Counted from the stretch's first letter, positions 9,344 through 17,343 are shown. The stretch: 33,594 nt of DNA from an uncultured Butyrivibrio sp. (GCA_947168335.1 CAMVLM010000029.1:1-33594); one strand, 5' to 3'. Numbers and translations: made by a program. The notes: generated from the letters alone by a model not told the origin.

Positions 9344-10395
9344 TATAATTCCACCTCCTTCTTGTTAGATATACGAACCTGTAAAATGGATACACATGCA
9401 AGGATGATGAAGAACAGCACAGCCTTCGCCTGGCCAAGTGCGTAGTTGTTCTTGATAACTGCAGTGTTGTAGATATTAAGAGCAAGCATCTCAGTACCAT
9501 TTGTGAGGTAGTTGCCGAAGATATCTACGGATCCTTTACCATTAGTAAGTGCAAGGTTTACATCGAACTGCTTGAATGCACTTGTAAGAGTAAGGAAAGT
9601 ACAAATTGTAATTGTAGGAGCAATCATAGGAATCTTGATCTCAAAAAGAGTCTGAAGTTTGTTTGCTCCGTCAATTCCTGATGCCTCAAGTACATCGCCG
9701 GGGATAGTATTAAGTCCTGTGATGTAGATGAGCATTATATAACCGGCGTACTGCCAAATGTAAACGATGATAACGGCTAAGAAAGCTGTACCTGTATCAG
9801 CAATCATTGAATACTGAGTATTGAAAAGCTTAGTAACAACATTACTGAAAATGAACTGCCAGATATAACCCAGAACGATACCGCCGATAAGGTTAGGCAG
9901 GAAGTAAGCTGCTCTGAAGAATCCAAGGCCCTTGATCTTTGATGTGCAAAGAAGAGCAAGGAGGAATGCTACCAGGTTAACCATGATCATGTTACATACA
10001 ACAAACAAGAATGTTAAGAATATAGACCAGAGGAAACTGGGCTGTGTAAACATACTTGTGTAATTTGCAAGTCCAATAACATTTTTTACTCTGATTCCAT
10101 CCCAGTCAGTAAAGGAATAACCAATACCAAGGAAAAGAGGGATGATTACTGTTACCGCAAAAGCGAAGAGAAGCGGGAACAGGAACAGAATGTTAATAAT
10201 TGTACGGTGATATTTAAGTGTCGGGAAGAAATATAACCCGGCAACAATACCGATAATACCGATAATCAATGTTGCACCGCGATAGGATGCTTCTGATTTA
10301 GAAAAGTCCAAAGCAAGAGACCATATGAGCAGTCCAAGCCCGGCTATCAGACAAATTAGAGAGAGAACTCGTTTTGTCGCAGATGGTGTTTTCAT
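9343..10395 (-). CDS. ABC sugar permease, MalF type (second importer)
   Basis: A 350-residue permease, longer than the usual 290-310 because two extra hydrophobic segments (about residues 10-28 and 40-57) precede the six core helices. The EAA loop is VLEASGIDGANKLQTLFEI. AAGGAGAT lies before the ATG. It follows the binding-protein gene after a gap with a strong hairpin and overlaps the next permease by one base. As with the first importer, no ATPase gene is present. Confidence 0.88.
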   Translation of the reverse strand: MKTPSATKRVLSLICLIAGLGLLIWSLALDFSKSEASYRGATLIIGIIGIVAGLYFFPTLKYHRTIINILFLFPLLFAFAVTVIIPLFLGIGYSFTDWDGIRVKNVIGLANYTSMFTQPSFLWSIFLTFLFVVCNMIMVNLVAFLLALLCTSKIKGLGFFRAAYFLPNLIGGIVLGYIWQFIFSNVVTKLFNTQYSMIADTGTAFLAVIIVYIWQYAGYIMLIYITGLNTIPGDVLEASGIDGANKLQTLFEIKIPMIAPTITICTFLTLTSAFKQFDVNLALTNGKGSVDIFGNYLTNGTEMLALNIYNTAVIKNNYALGQAKAVLFFIILACVSILQVRISNKKEVEL

Positions 10396-10481
10396 ACAAG
10401 AATCTCCTTAATGGCCAAAAGCCCAACAATAATATAAAGCCTCTATAATAATGAAAGAAAACTGGGATAGTTTAGATAAAT

Positions 10482-10505
10482 CGGGCAGAGCACCAGCTCT
10501 GCCCG
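10482..10505 (-). terminator. Intercistronic hairpin after the second binding protein
   Basis: A perfect 10-bp GC-rich stem (10482-10491 with 10496-10505) around the 4-nt loop ACCA. On the minus strand it sits just after the binding-protein stop and before the permeases, with only a weak T-stretch. This mirrors the hairpin at 4348-4374 in the arabinan importer and probably sets unequal expression. Confidence 0.65.
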
Positions 10506-10528
10506 GTAATAACTATTTACTTTTAGGA

Positions 10529-11875
10529 TTATTCAGCGTAGAAGCCCTTGATAACTGAAGAAATCTTAGAAACGAACTCATCAGCATCAGCGATTGATCC
10601 CTTAGCGTAGTCAGCGAATACCTGACATGTCTCGTTCTGGAGACCATCCTTCTTAAGCATTGTGTGCCATCCGCTGTAGTTACCAGCATCGATGTAGCTC
10701 TTCATGCTCTTGTAGAAAGGATTTGTTGCTTCATACTGGCAATCATCGAAAGGAGATACAAGACCAGCCTTGTTTACAAGGATGTTCTGAGCTGAATCGC
10801 CTGCGCACCAGTTGAAGAATGCCTTAGCAGCATCTACGTTACCATCTTTGTAAGCTACCCAGTATGACGGAGGTCCGGCGATGATTGTGTTCATGCCATC
10901 CTCAAATGCATAAGGAGCAAAACCAACTTCGAAGTTAACATCATCAGGAGATGTTACACACCAGTTACCCTGTGTGATGAATGCGAACTTGCCTTCTTTG
11001 AATCCGGCAACCTGCTCATCATAAGTACCGTCTACAAGGAGGTGATCCTTGTCTGAGTACTGGTTCATCATGCCAATGAACTCAGCGAAGTGCTTCATTC
11101 TTGTCTCATCGATTGTGCCGCCATCGTTAAGCATATCGATGTATGTTGTGTCATCAGCCTTAAGACCTGCGTCAAGGTACTGACCGAATACGTGAGTACC
11201 TGAAGACCAACCAAGGTTTGTAGGCTCTGCGCACCATGCAAATACAGCTGTAAGTCCAAGCTCATCCTTCTTAGCATCGATTGCTTCGCAAGCAGCCTGC
11301 CATGCAGCGGGGCTTGTAAGAGTTGAAGGATCAACGCCTGCCTTTGAAAGGATGTCAGCGTTGTAACCAAGAGCTGTTGCCTCAACTGTGTAAGGGAATC
11401 CGATTGTTCCCATAGAATCATTTACAAGCTCGAAGCCTGTCTTCTCTGTCCATTCTTCACCAGCGAGATCAGCAAGCATTCCGTCCCAAGTTGCAGCCTG
11501 GTTAGCTTCGATAACGAAGATGTCAGGCATGTTGTCGCCCTGATACATTTTCTTAAGCTCATCGCCTGCGCTTGTGTCACCACCGATTGTCTCGATAGTT
11601 ACTTCAGCACCTGTCTCAGTCTTGTAAAGCTCAGCGAGCTCTTTAAGCTGATCGTTGATCTCAGGCTTACCATTAAGAAGACGGATAGCACCAGCGGATG
11701 TTGTAGAATCTGTAGACTCTGTAGCTGTCTCCTCTGTTGATGTCTCCTCGGTTGCTGTCTCTTCTGTAGAAGCTGCTGTGTCAGCTGTTTCATTGGTAGA
11801 ACCTGATCCGCCGCATGCTGTCATACTAAGAACCATTGTTCCAGCCAGAAGAATAGATAATACTTTCTTTTTCAT
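10529..11875 (-). CDS. ABC sugar-binding lipoprotein (family 1 SBP, second importer)
   Basis: A 448-residue substrate-binding lipoprotein. The lipobox is SMTACGG (C21), then a Thr/Glu/Ser-rich tether to about residue 62 with short TEET/TATE repeats, then the two-lobe fold (RLLNGKPEINDQLKELAELY). AAAGGAGGG lies before the ATG. It is first in a minus-strand operon with two permeases, and its promoter region carries two of the proposed LacI operators. The ligand is unknown; the linked GH13_18 phosphorylase suggests sucrose or a related glucoside. Confidence 0.88.
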   Translation of the reverse strand: MKKKVLSILLAGTMVLSMTACGGSGSTNETADTAASTEETATEETSTEETATESTDSTTSAGAIRLLNGKPEINDQLKELAELYKTETGAEVTIETIGGDTSAGDELKKMYQGDNMPDIFVIEANQAATWDGMLADLAGEEWTEKTGFELVNDSMGTIGFPYTVEATALGYNADILSKAGVDPSTLTSPAAWQAACEAIDAKKDELGLTAVFAWCAEPTNLGWSSGTHVFGQYLDAGLKADDTTYIDMLNDGGTIDETRMKHFAEFIGMMNQYSDKDHLLVDGTYDEQVAGFKEGKFAFITQGNWCVTSPDDVNFEVGFAPYAFEDGMNTIIAGPPSYWVAYKDGNVDAAKAFFNWCAGDSAQNILVNKAGLVSPFDDCQYEATNPFYKSMKSYIDAGNYSGWHTMLKKDGLQNETCQVFADYAKGSIADADEFVSKISSVIKGFYAE

Positions 11876-11926
11876 GTTACCCTCCTTTTGTGCACTTTGC
11901 TAATCAAATTTATTGATTAGCGGTTA

Positions 11927-11940
11927 CTTTTGCGCATAAG
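11927..11940. promoter_or_regulatory. Probable LacI-type operator O1
   Basis: CTTTTGCGCATAAG, a near-perfect palindrome with a central CG. It lies just downstream of the predicted importer promoter, where a bound repressor would block transcription. Confidence 0.65.
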
Positions 11941-12020
11941 TTTATGCTAATAAGAAAATAGCACGATAGTAAAAAAAATACAAGTTAATTTTTTTCAAAA
12001 ATTTCTAGTATATTCAACAA

Positions 12021-12034
12021 CTTATGCGTAAAAG
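12021..12034. promoter_or_regulatory. Probable LacI-type operator O2
   Basis: CTTATGCGTAAAAG; its reverse complement differs from O1 at one position. Its centre is 94 bp from that of O1, close to nine helical turns, which would suit a repression loop. Confidence 0.65.
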
Positions 12035-12166
12035 CTGACTGTGACTGACTTTTTGAATTGTAATTAATTTTATATAATATTTTATAAATAAATGTAATTC
12101 GTGCTGTGACAAAATGCTCAATCGTTTTCGCAGAAAAGGAAGCATATTGTGACAAAGTGAACAAAA

Positions 12167-12194
12167 AGACTCCCGGAACTGAGTCCGGGAGTCT
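12167..12194 (-). terminator. Terminator of the LacI-type regulator gene
   Basis: An 11-bp perfect stem (12167-12177 with 12184-12194) and 6-nt loop, followed on the minus strand by TTTTTG. It lies 20 nt after the regulator's stop. Confidence 0.88.
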
Positions 12195-12213
12195 GAGTTT
12201 CTGAGTTTCTCAT

Positions 12214-13230
12214 TCAGTTTTGTGTAATTTTTACTGTGTCTCTGATCACCAATGTGGTGGGAAGCTGAATCTGTTTCGGGGTTTTTTCACCACGTATTCT
12301 TTTTAATAGAACATTCATGGCGGTGATTCCTTTTTCCTTAACATCCTGATGAACAGTAGTAAGAGCGGGTCTGTGAAGCTGTCCCAGAAGAGTATCATCG
12401 AATCCTGCAATGGAGATATCCTCCGGGATTCTTATACCTCTGTCTGTCAGGGCACACATCAGCTGCACCGCGTACAGGTCGGATACACACATTATGGCGT
12501 CAAATTCACTTGCTCTGTCGCATATTTCCTTAAGAGAGGCATCAATCTCTTCTTTCTTTGGACGGATTTTCAGGAACCAGTCCTCTTCAAAATGTATACC
12601 GTTTCCTTCAAGTGCATATTTGTAACCGGAGAATCTTTCGTAGTCGACGCCATTATTGTTATCAGACAGGAATGCAATTTTTTTATGTCCCTGTTTGATC
12701 ATGAAGTTAACCATGTCAAAACAACCCTGGCGGTCGTTCAGTCCAATATTTATAAAGTGTTTAAGCCCCTCAATACTGTATGTATCTATACATACTATAG
12801 GTTTTTTGTATCTCTCGCTGACACGTATTCCATCGTCGTTAAGCATTCCAAACAGCAGAAGACCGTCCACATTCCAGGTGGAAACATGACGCATGATCTC
12901 ATCAGTATCACTGGAAATATAGAGCATCATAAAGTATCCTGCATTTCTGATGGATTCCTCAATACCGCCTATAAGCTCTGAAACAAAGGGATCCATAAGA
13001 AGATTCTCATACTTGTCAGCTCTTGCCTTGAGCGCAACTCCAATTATCTTGGATTCATTCTGCGCAAGGTTTCGTGCATTTATGTTGGGAACATAATCAA
13101 CTTTTTTAAGATAATCCTCCACAATCTTAATTGTGGAAGGAGAAACCTCTCCGGTTTTGCCATGAATTACATTTGAAACTGTAGTGGTGCTCATATTCAG
13201 TTGTTTTGCAATTTCTTTAATCGTAATCAT
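12214..13230 (-). CDS. LacI-family transcriptional repressor
   Basis: A 338-residue regulator with an N-terminal LacI helix-turn-helix (TIKEIAKQLNMSTTTVSNVI), a hinge (PNINARNLAQ) and a periplasmic-binding-like effector domain from about residue 60 (KIIGVALKAR ... ISIAGFDDTLLGQL). The start at 13230 has AGGAAGG at a good distance and gives the conserved LacI start; a longer reading from 13269 would run into an operator. It lies between the second importer and the kinase/phosphorylase pair, with two operator-like sites on each side, so it most likely controls both units and itself. The inducer is unknown. Confidence 0.92.
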   Translation of the reverse strand: MITIKEIAKQLNMSTTTVSNVIHGKTGEVSPSTIKIVEDYLKKVDYVPNINARNLAQNESKIIGVALKARADKYENLLMDPFVSELIGGIEESIRNAGYFMMLYISSDTDEIMRHVSTWNVDGLLLFGMLNDDGIRVSERYKKPIVCIDTYSIEGLKHFINIGLNDRQGCFDMVNFMIKQGHKKIAFLSDNNNGVDYERFSGYKYALEGNGIHFEEDWFLKIRPKKEEIDASLKEICDRASEFDAIMCVSDLYAVQLMCALTDRGIRIPEDISIAGFDDTLLGQLHRPALTTVHQDVKEKGITAMNVLLKRIRGEKTPKQIQLPTTLVIRDTVKITQN

Positions 13231-13258
13231 AGAAAAAACCTTCCTATTACCTTCTGAA

Positions 13259-13272
13259 CAAAAACGCATAAG
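13259..13272. promoter_or_regulatory. Probable LacI-type operator O3
   Basis: CAAAAACGCATAAG shares the CGCATAAG half with O1 and O2. It sits between the lacI-type gene and its promoter and 11 nt upstream of the -35 of the kinase promoter, so it could act on both. Confidence 0.55.
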
Positions 13273-13283
13273 TTAAAAAGCTT

Positions 13284-13311
13284 TTGACAAACTAAAAAAA
13301 ATCATTATAGT
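13284..13311 (+). promoter_or_regulatory. Promoter of the kinase-phosphorylase operon
   Basis: TTGACA (13284-13289), 16-nt spacer, TATAGT (13306-13311). This is a strong sigma-A-type match, placed between operators O3 and O4. Confidence 0.75.
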
Positions 13312-13314
13312 GTA

Positions 13315-13343
13315 AAAATAACACGACAAGTTTGCACTGTCAA
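13315..13343 (-). promoter_or_regulatory. Divergent promoter of the LacI-type regulator
   Basis: On the minus strand, TTGACA (13338-13343), 17-nt spacer, TATTTT (13315-13320). It faces and nearly overlaps the plus-strand promoter, so the two should interfere and share the operators around them. Confidence 0.6.
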
Positions 13344-13371
13344 AAACGTAAAATTCACATATTATAAGAAA

Positions 13372-13385
13372 CTTTTGCGTTAAAG
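13372..13385. promoter_or_regulatory. Probable LacI-type operator O4
   Basis: CTTTTGCGTTAAAG, a symmetric variant of O1, in the leader of the kinase gene downstream of its promoter. This position suits a transcription roadblock; the distance to O3 is about 113 bp centre to centre. Confidence 0.6.
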
Positions 13386-13424
13386 TTGCAACCAATGATT
13401 TAATTTTGAAAGGATATTTAAGGA

Positions 13425-14399
13425 ATGAATACTGTTTTTGAGAAAATTACTCCCATGAAAGCAATAAATGATGACATGGTTAAGGAACTGGCAGCAAAGG
13501 AAATTTCCATCCCTTCGGATATTCCTCATGGAGATATGCCTGGAGACAAGATTGAGATAGGCGATAGCCACATTGCCAAGGCAAAGACTATTTTCCCTCG
13601 TCTTTTGGAAGAACTTTCCAAAGTGACAAATGCTAATCCTTATGGAAGAGCTGTTGTTACCGTTTGTGGTGGATCAGGAGTAGGAAAATCAGAAATAGCT
13701 TCACTTCTTTCATATATGCTTGAACAGTCCGGAATCGGAAGCTACACAATGTCCGGAGACAACTATCCTCACAGAATTCCTATGTACAATGATGCTGAGA
13801 GACTTCACACTTTCAGACAGTGTGGTATCAGAGGAATGGTTGATGGCGGTGCCATGAACGAGGAGAATTATAAGGTTGTTAAGGCTCTTCAGGAGCAGAA
13901 TGATGATGCCAACGCTGAGCATGTAAAGGAGCATAGCTGGTTTGCTTCCTATCTTGACGCCGGTAAAAAGGGACTTTCAGAGTACCTTGGAACACCCAAT
14001 GAGACTGATTTCGCTGAAGTTGATACCATTCTTTCTGCATTCAAGAATGGTGCTGATAAACTCTGGCTCAAGAGAATGGGAAGAGATGAGAGTACACTCT
14101 GGTATGACGAAGTGGATATGAGCAATAAGCAGGTTCTCATCATCGAGTGGACTCATGGAAACACAGATTTCATGAAGGAAGTTGATGTACCGGTTCTTCT
14201 TAACAGCACACCGGAAGAGACACTTGAGCACAGAAGAAGCAGAGCACGTGATGGAAAGGTAGACAGCCCCTTCACAATGATGGTTCTTGAACTTGAGCAG
14301 AACAAGCTTATGAATCAGGCTCACAAGGCTAAGATTATCGTAAGCAAGCAGGGTGAGATCATCAGCTATGATGAATACAAGAAGATAATGGGACTTTGA
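13425..14399 (+). CDS. P-loop kinase of unknown substrate, uridine-kinase/APS-kinase-like
   Basis: A 324-residue cytoplasmic protein with a clear Walker A (GGSGVGKS, residues 82-89), a SGDNYPHR stretch (110-117) placed like the substrate loop of uridine kinase and phosphoribulokinase, and a Walker-B-like VLIIEWTHGNTD near 237-248. A lid-like Arg-rich segment, EHRRSRARDGK, lies near 265-275. The first 70 residues are not part of the P-loop fold I recognise. AAGGATAT precedes the ATG. It is cotranscribed with the GH13_18 phosphorylase 82 nt downstream, so it may phosphorylate the sugar or acceptor freed by phosphorolysis; that role is inferred. Related proteins are often labelled adenylylsulfate kinase, but no sulfate gene is near. 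Confidence 0.8.
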   Translation: MNTVFEKITPMKAINDDMVKELAAKEISIPSDIPHGDMPGDKIEIGDSHIAKAKTIFPRLLEELSKVTNANPYGRAVVTVCGGSGVGKSEIASLLSYMLEQSGIGSYTMSGDNYPHRIPMYNDAERLHTFRQCGIRGMVDGGAMNEENYKVVKALQEQNDDANAEHVKEHSWFASYLDAGKKGLSEYLGTPNETDFAEVDTILSAFKNGADKLWLKRMGRDESTLWYDEVDMSNKQVLIIEWTHGNTDFMKEVDVPVLLNSTPEETLEHRRSRARDGKVDSPFTMMVLELEQNKLMNQAHKAKIIVSKQGEIISYDEYKKIMGL

Positions 14400-14429
14400 G
14401 CTTAAGCTTGAAATTTATTGTTAATGACT

Positions 14430-14444
14430 GTTCCCGGTGGGAAC
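14430..14444 (+). other. Small intercistronic hairpin
   Basis: GTTCCC-GGT-GGGAAC between the kinase and phosphorylase genes. It is too short and without a T-run to be a terminator; it could tune the downstream level. Confidence 0.35.
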
Positions 14445-14481
14445 TTCCCGATGGATCAAAAAGTAAGGAGATAAAGTTTTA

Positions 14482-16167
14482 ATGAGTAAATTTGTAGATA
14501 ACGGACCTATGTTGAATGCCTATCCGGATAGTTGCGGAGGCACTTTGGGGGATATAGTAACCTTGCTTGAGAAGGATGAGTTCAAGGATACTTTTGGTTC
14601 CTTTTACATTCTTCCCAGCATCTATAACACTGATCTGGACCGTGGTTTCTCGGTTATTGATTATGGCATCAATAAAGAACTTGGAAGCAAGGAGGATCTT
14701 GACAGACTTCGTGCACTGGGCATCGATCTCAAGCTTGATTTTATTCTTAATCATGCTTCAGTTCTTTCTCCCCAGTTTCAGGATCTTTTGAAAAATGGTG
14801 AGAATTCCAAGTACGCTGACTTTTTCATCAACTGGAATAAGTTCTGGGAAGGCTGCGGCGAGATGACTGAAGGCGGCTACATTCAGCCCAGAGAGGATCT
14901 CATAAAGGATATGTTCTTCAGAAAGCCGGGACTTCCGATACTTATGGTCAGAATGCCCGACGGCAAGGAGATTCCTTACTGGAATACTTTCTATCAGGAA
15001 GTTCAGTATAAAAAGCCTGATGCTCAGGATATTATCAATATCGCTGAGGATGCAGGTATAAATGGCGGCGAGAGAATTCAGTACATGACAGCAGACATTG
15101 TTGCAAAGCTTGTTTGCAGTCAGCTTGATGAAGGCCTCAGACCAGAGGATATGGATTTTGGTAAGTATGATTACCTCAAGAGTGCTGTATGTGAATTCCT
15201 CAATAAGGACAGAAAATATCTTGGACAGATGGACCTTAACATCAAGTCTGATCTTGTCTGGGAGCACTATGAAAATACACTTAAGACTCTTTCCGGATAT
15301 GGCGCAGCAATCGTAAGACTTGACGCTTTTGCTTACGCACCCAAGGAACCCGGTAAGAGAAACTTCCTGAATGAGCCCGACACATGGGATGTTCTTGAAA
15401 GAGTTAAAGGAATAGCTGAGAAGAACGGCGTAAGACTTCTTCCTGAAATTCATGACAGCTATGGCGCAGGAATCTATAAGAAGGTTGCGGACAAGGGATA
15501 CATGACTTATGACTTCTTCCTTCCCGGACTTCTTATCTATGCTATGGAGAAGAACAACGGTGAAGTGCTTGCAAAGTGGGCAAAAGAGCTTATGGACAAT
15601 GATATCAGAGTTGTTAATATGCTTGGCTGTCACGATGGAATTCCGGTTCTTGATCTTAAGGGATTTATTCCGGATGATGAGATTGAGAATCTTATTTCAA
15701 CAATTGTAAGACGTGGAGGACTTGTTAAGAACCTTCATGGTCAGAAGAATATGTACTACCAGGTTAATGCTACTTACTACAGTGCTCTTGGTGCTGAGGA
15801 TAAGAAGATGCTCTTCGCAAGAGCTGTTCAGATGTTCATGCCCGGTAAGCCTCAGGTTTGGTATCTTGATCTCTTTGCAGGAGAGAATGATATGGATGGC
15901 GTTAAGAGAGCAGGTGCAGGCGGACATAAGGAAATCAACCGTACAAATCTTTCAAAGGAAAAGATTGCAGCTATGATGGAGAAGCCTGTTGTACAGAAGC
16001 AGCTTGAGCTTTTGAGACTTCGCAACACCAATCCTGCATTCGGTTTTGATGCAAAGCTTGATATTCAGCAGGATGGCTCTGTCCTTACATTTATGTGGGA
16101 AAATAATGGTCACAAGATCGGCCTCAAGGCAGATTTTGCAACATATGATTATGAAATAATCGAATAA
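14482..16167 (+). CDS. GH13_18 sucrose-phosphorylase-like enzyme
   Basis: A 561-residue retaining glucosyl phosphorylase. It should convert an alpha-glucoside plus phosphate to glucose 1-phosphate and the free acceptor. Landmarks are AYPDSCGG, LDLDRGFSV-type residues near 50-57, nucleophile D281 (IVRLDAFAY), acid/base E322 (LLPEIHDS) and D385 (LGCHDGIP). Bifidobacterial sucrose phosphorylases have about 500 residues; here about 70 extra residues lie near 176-247, before LGQMDLNIKS. The length is close to glucosylglycerate-type members of the subfamily, so the acceptor (fructose, a phosphorylated fructose or glycerate) cannot be fixed from the sequence. AAGGAG lies 11 nt before the ATG. The linked importer and LacI regulator support a sucrose-like substrate. 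Confidence 0.88.
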   Translation: MSKFVDNGPMLNAYPDSCGGTLGDIVTLLEKDEFKDTFGSFYILPSIYNTDLDRGFSVIDYGINKELGSKEDLDRLRALGIDLKLDFILNHASVLSPQFQDLLKNGENSKYADFFINWNKFWEGCGEMTEGGYIQPREDLIKDMFFRKPGLPILMVRMPDGKEIPYWNTFYQEVQYKKPDAQDIINIAEDAGINGGERIQYMTADIVAKLVCSQLDEGLRPEDMDFGKYDYLKSAVCEFLNKDRKYLGQMDLNIKSDLVWEHYENTLKTLSGYGAAIVRLDAFAYAPKEPGKRNFLNEPDTWDVLERVKGIAEKNGVRLLPEIHDSYGAGIYKKVADKGYMTYDFFLPGLLIYAMEKNNGEVLAKWAKELMDNDIRVVNMLGCHDGIPVLDLKGFIPDDEIENLISTIVRRGGLVKNLHGQKNMYYQVNATYYSALGAEDKKMLFARAVQMFMPGKPQVWYLDLFAGENDMDGVKRAGAGGHKEINRTNLSKEKIAAMMEKPVVQKQLELLRLRNTNPAFGFDAKLDIQQDGSVLTFMWENNGHKIGLKADFATYDYEIIE

Positions 16168-16181
16168 TTGGGGATAAAAAG

Positions 16182-16220
16182 AAAACTCATCCGGTAAAAT
16201 GCCGGATGAGTTTTTGTTTT
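16182..16220. terminator. Terminator after the phosphorylase, probably bidirectional
   Basis: A 13-bp stem (16182-16194 with 16202-16214), loop TAAAATG, followed by TTTTTGTTTT on the plus strand and CTTTTTAT on the minus strand. It serves the phosphorylase operon and probably the convergent ArsR-type gene. Confidence 0.88.
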
Positions 16221-16254
16221 TGATCAGCGTGGGTTCCGCCCTGCAAATAAATAT

Positions 16255-17178
16255 TTACTGAGGATTGATGGGACTATAGGAAATCTTGACATCAATATCC
16301 TGATTATAGTTACCGAAATTTCTGCCGAAAATAGTAAGTCCGCCTACATGTTCAGCATTTTCCGGTACTTCAAATTTGAATTTGATATTACTCTTGCTTG
16401 TAAGTTCAAATCTGTCAATTGAAACATCGGAAATCTTAAGGCCGTCTATGAATGTTCCCTTATGGTTGATAACCAGCATTTTAAGAAGGCCGTACTGATT
16501 CCAGTTGGGAAACCACCAGTCAGGTGTGAATATTCCCTTCACATCACCAAAATCTCCGGGTGATGTCCATGTTCCCAGAAATACATTGTTTAGATAAAAG
16601 TAAATATCAGAGGGCCATACGTTGTTCACACCGGGAGCCTCGCTTGAAAGCTCAGCAGATATGCAGATTTCATCAATTTTCTGATTAAAAGGAATGAAAT
16701 TCGGAACCACATATTCAACGTATCCCTTGGTAAACCAGAGAATGTCTGCGTTATATCTGTCAGGGTGAGAAAAATATCTTGTGTCATCAACCTGACCTAT
16801 AAGCTGTGAAGAGGATGCCAGACCACAGGTGGGATAAACATCATAATCAGAGTACTGGCCAATCTTAATGTCAGCGGTATAAATGTCCTCGTCCCTGACT
16901 TCATCCTGTATATCGATAAGGATCTTATCAAGATGAACGGAGCATATCTTCTGATTACCATGGCCGCTGGTCTCGTTGCTTACTGCGATAACTCCGCATT
17001 CCTCAAGTTTGCGGATGTGGCTTGTCAGAGCACCGTTGGTTATGTTCAGCTTGCTGGCAAGCTCATTCATATTCATTCCGTTTTCTTCCAGGAGAATCTT
17101 GATGATATCAATTCTGATTTCGGATCCAAGCGCCTTGAACAGATCAAGCCCCTCGGATAATGATTTGATGTGAAGCAT
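16255..17178 (-). CDS. ArsR-type winged-helix regulator with beta-rich C-terminal domain
   Basis: A 307-residue protein. Residues 8-85 form an ArsR-like winged helix (LFKALGSEIRIDIIKILLEE, then MNELASKLNITNGALTSHIRKLEE). The remaining 215 residues are beta-strand-rich with many aromatic residues and repeated Asn/Gly turns (DIYFYLNNVFLGTWTSPGDF, TPDWWFPNWNQYG), like a jelly-roll ligand-binding domain. The family's function is not known to me. No ArsR metal-site CxC motif is seen in the recognition helix, so metal sensing is unlikely; a carbohydrate ligand is a reasonable guess. AAAGGGGA precedes the ATG. An imperfect palindrome in its upstream region (17216-17240) may be its own operator. Confidence 0.75.
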   Translation of the reverse strand: MLHIKSLSEGLDLFKALGSEIRIDIIKILLEENGMNMNELASKLNITNGALTSHIRKLEECGVIAVSNETSGHGNQKICSVHLDKILIDIQDEVRDEDIYTADIKIGQYSDYDVYPTCGLASSSQLIGQVDDTRYFSHPDRYNADILWFTKGYVEYVVPNFIPFNQKIDEICISAELSSEAPGVNNVWPSDIYFYLNNVFLGTWTSPGDFGDVKGIFTPDWWFPNWNQYGLLKMLVINHKGTFIDGLKISDVSIDRFELTSKSNIKFKFEVPENAEHVGGLTIFGRNFGNYNQDIDVKISYSPINPQ

Positions 17179-17215
17179 ATTGTCCCCTTTTCAAATTATT
17201 CTAAAATTCATTTTT

Positions 17216-17240
17216 TCGCTATTTTACGCGGAAAAAGCGA
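17216..17240. promoter_or_regulatory. Imperfect palindrome upstream of the ArsR-type gene
   Basis: Arms TCGCTATTT and AAAAAGCGA (eight of nine pairs) around a 7-nt GC-rich centre, about 40 nt upstream of the start. ArsR-family proteins bind such palindromes and commonly control themselves, so this is a candidate operator. I could not place a convincing promoter for this gene. Confidence 0.4.
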
Positions 17241-17343
17241 TATCTTTTAAATAAAAATAAAATATTTAACAAAAATATAATATCATGTAGAGAGCAATAA
17301 AACAAATTGTAAATGTGCACAAGTTTATTAATAATAGGGAAGG

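Larger units (their letters stand above)
11876..12213. promoter_or_regulatory. Control region of the second importer operon
   Basis: This 338-nt gap holds a minus-strand promoter candidate (-35 TTGTAT rc 11978-11983, 17-nt spacer, -10 TATTTT rc 11955-11960), two probable LacI operators (11927-11940 and 12021-12034) and, at its far end, the terminator of the lacI-type gene. The stretch 12035-12160 is AT-rich and I see no gene in it. Confidence 0.55.

Noticed and set aside
12349..12981. A 210-codon plus-strand open frame opposite the LacI-type gene
   Set aside because: It is antisense to a well-supported regulator, has no ribosome site and no recognisable domain.
13425..14399. Assigning the kinase as adenylylsulfate kinase
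   Set aside because: Only the P-loop region supports it; no sulfate-assimilation gene is nearby and the protein is much longer than CysC (about 200 residues).
14758..15633. A 291-codon minus-strand open frame opposite the phosphorylase
   Set aside because: It mirrors a conserved GH13 enzyme; the length follows from the codon bias of the real gene, and no start signal is present.
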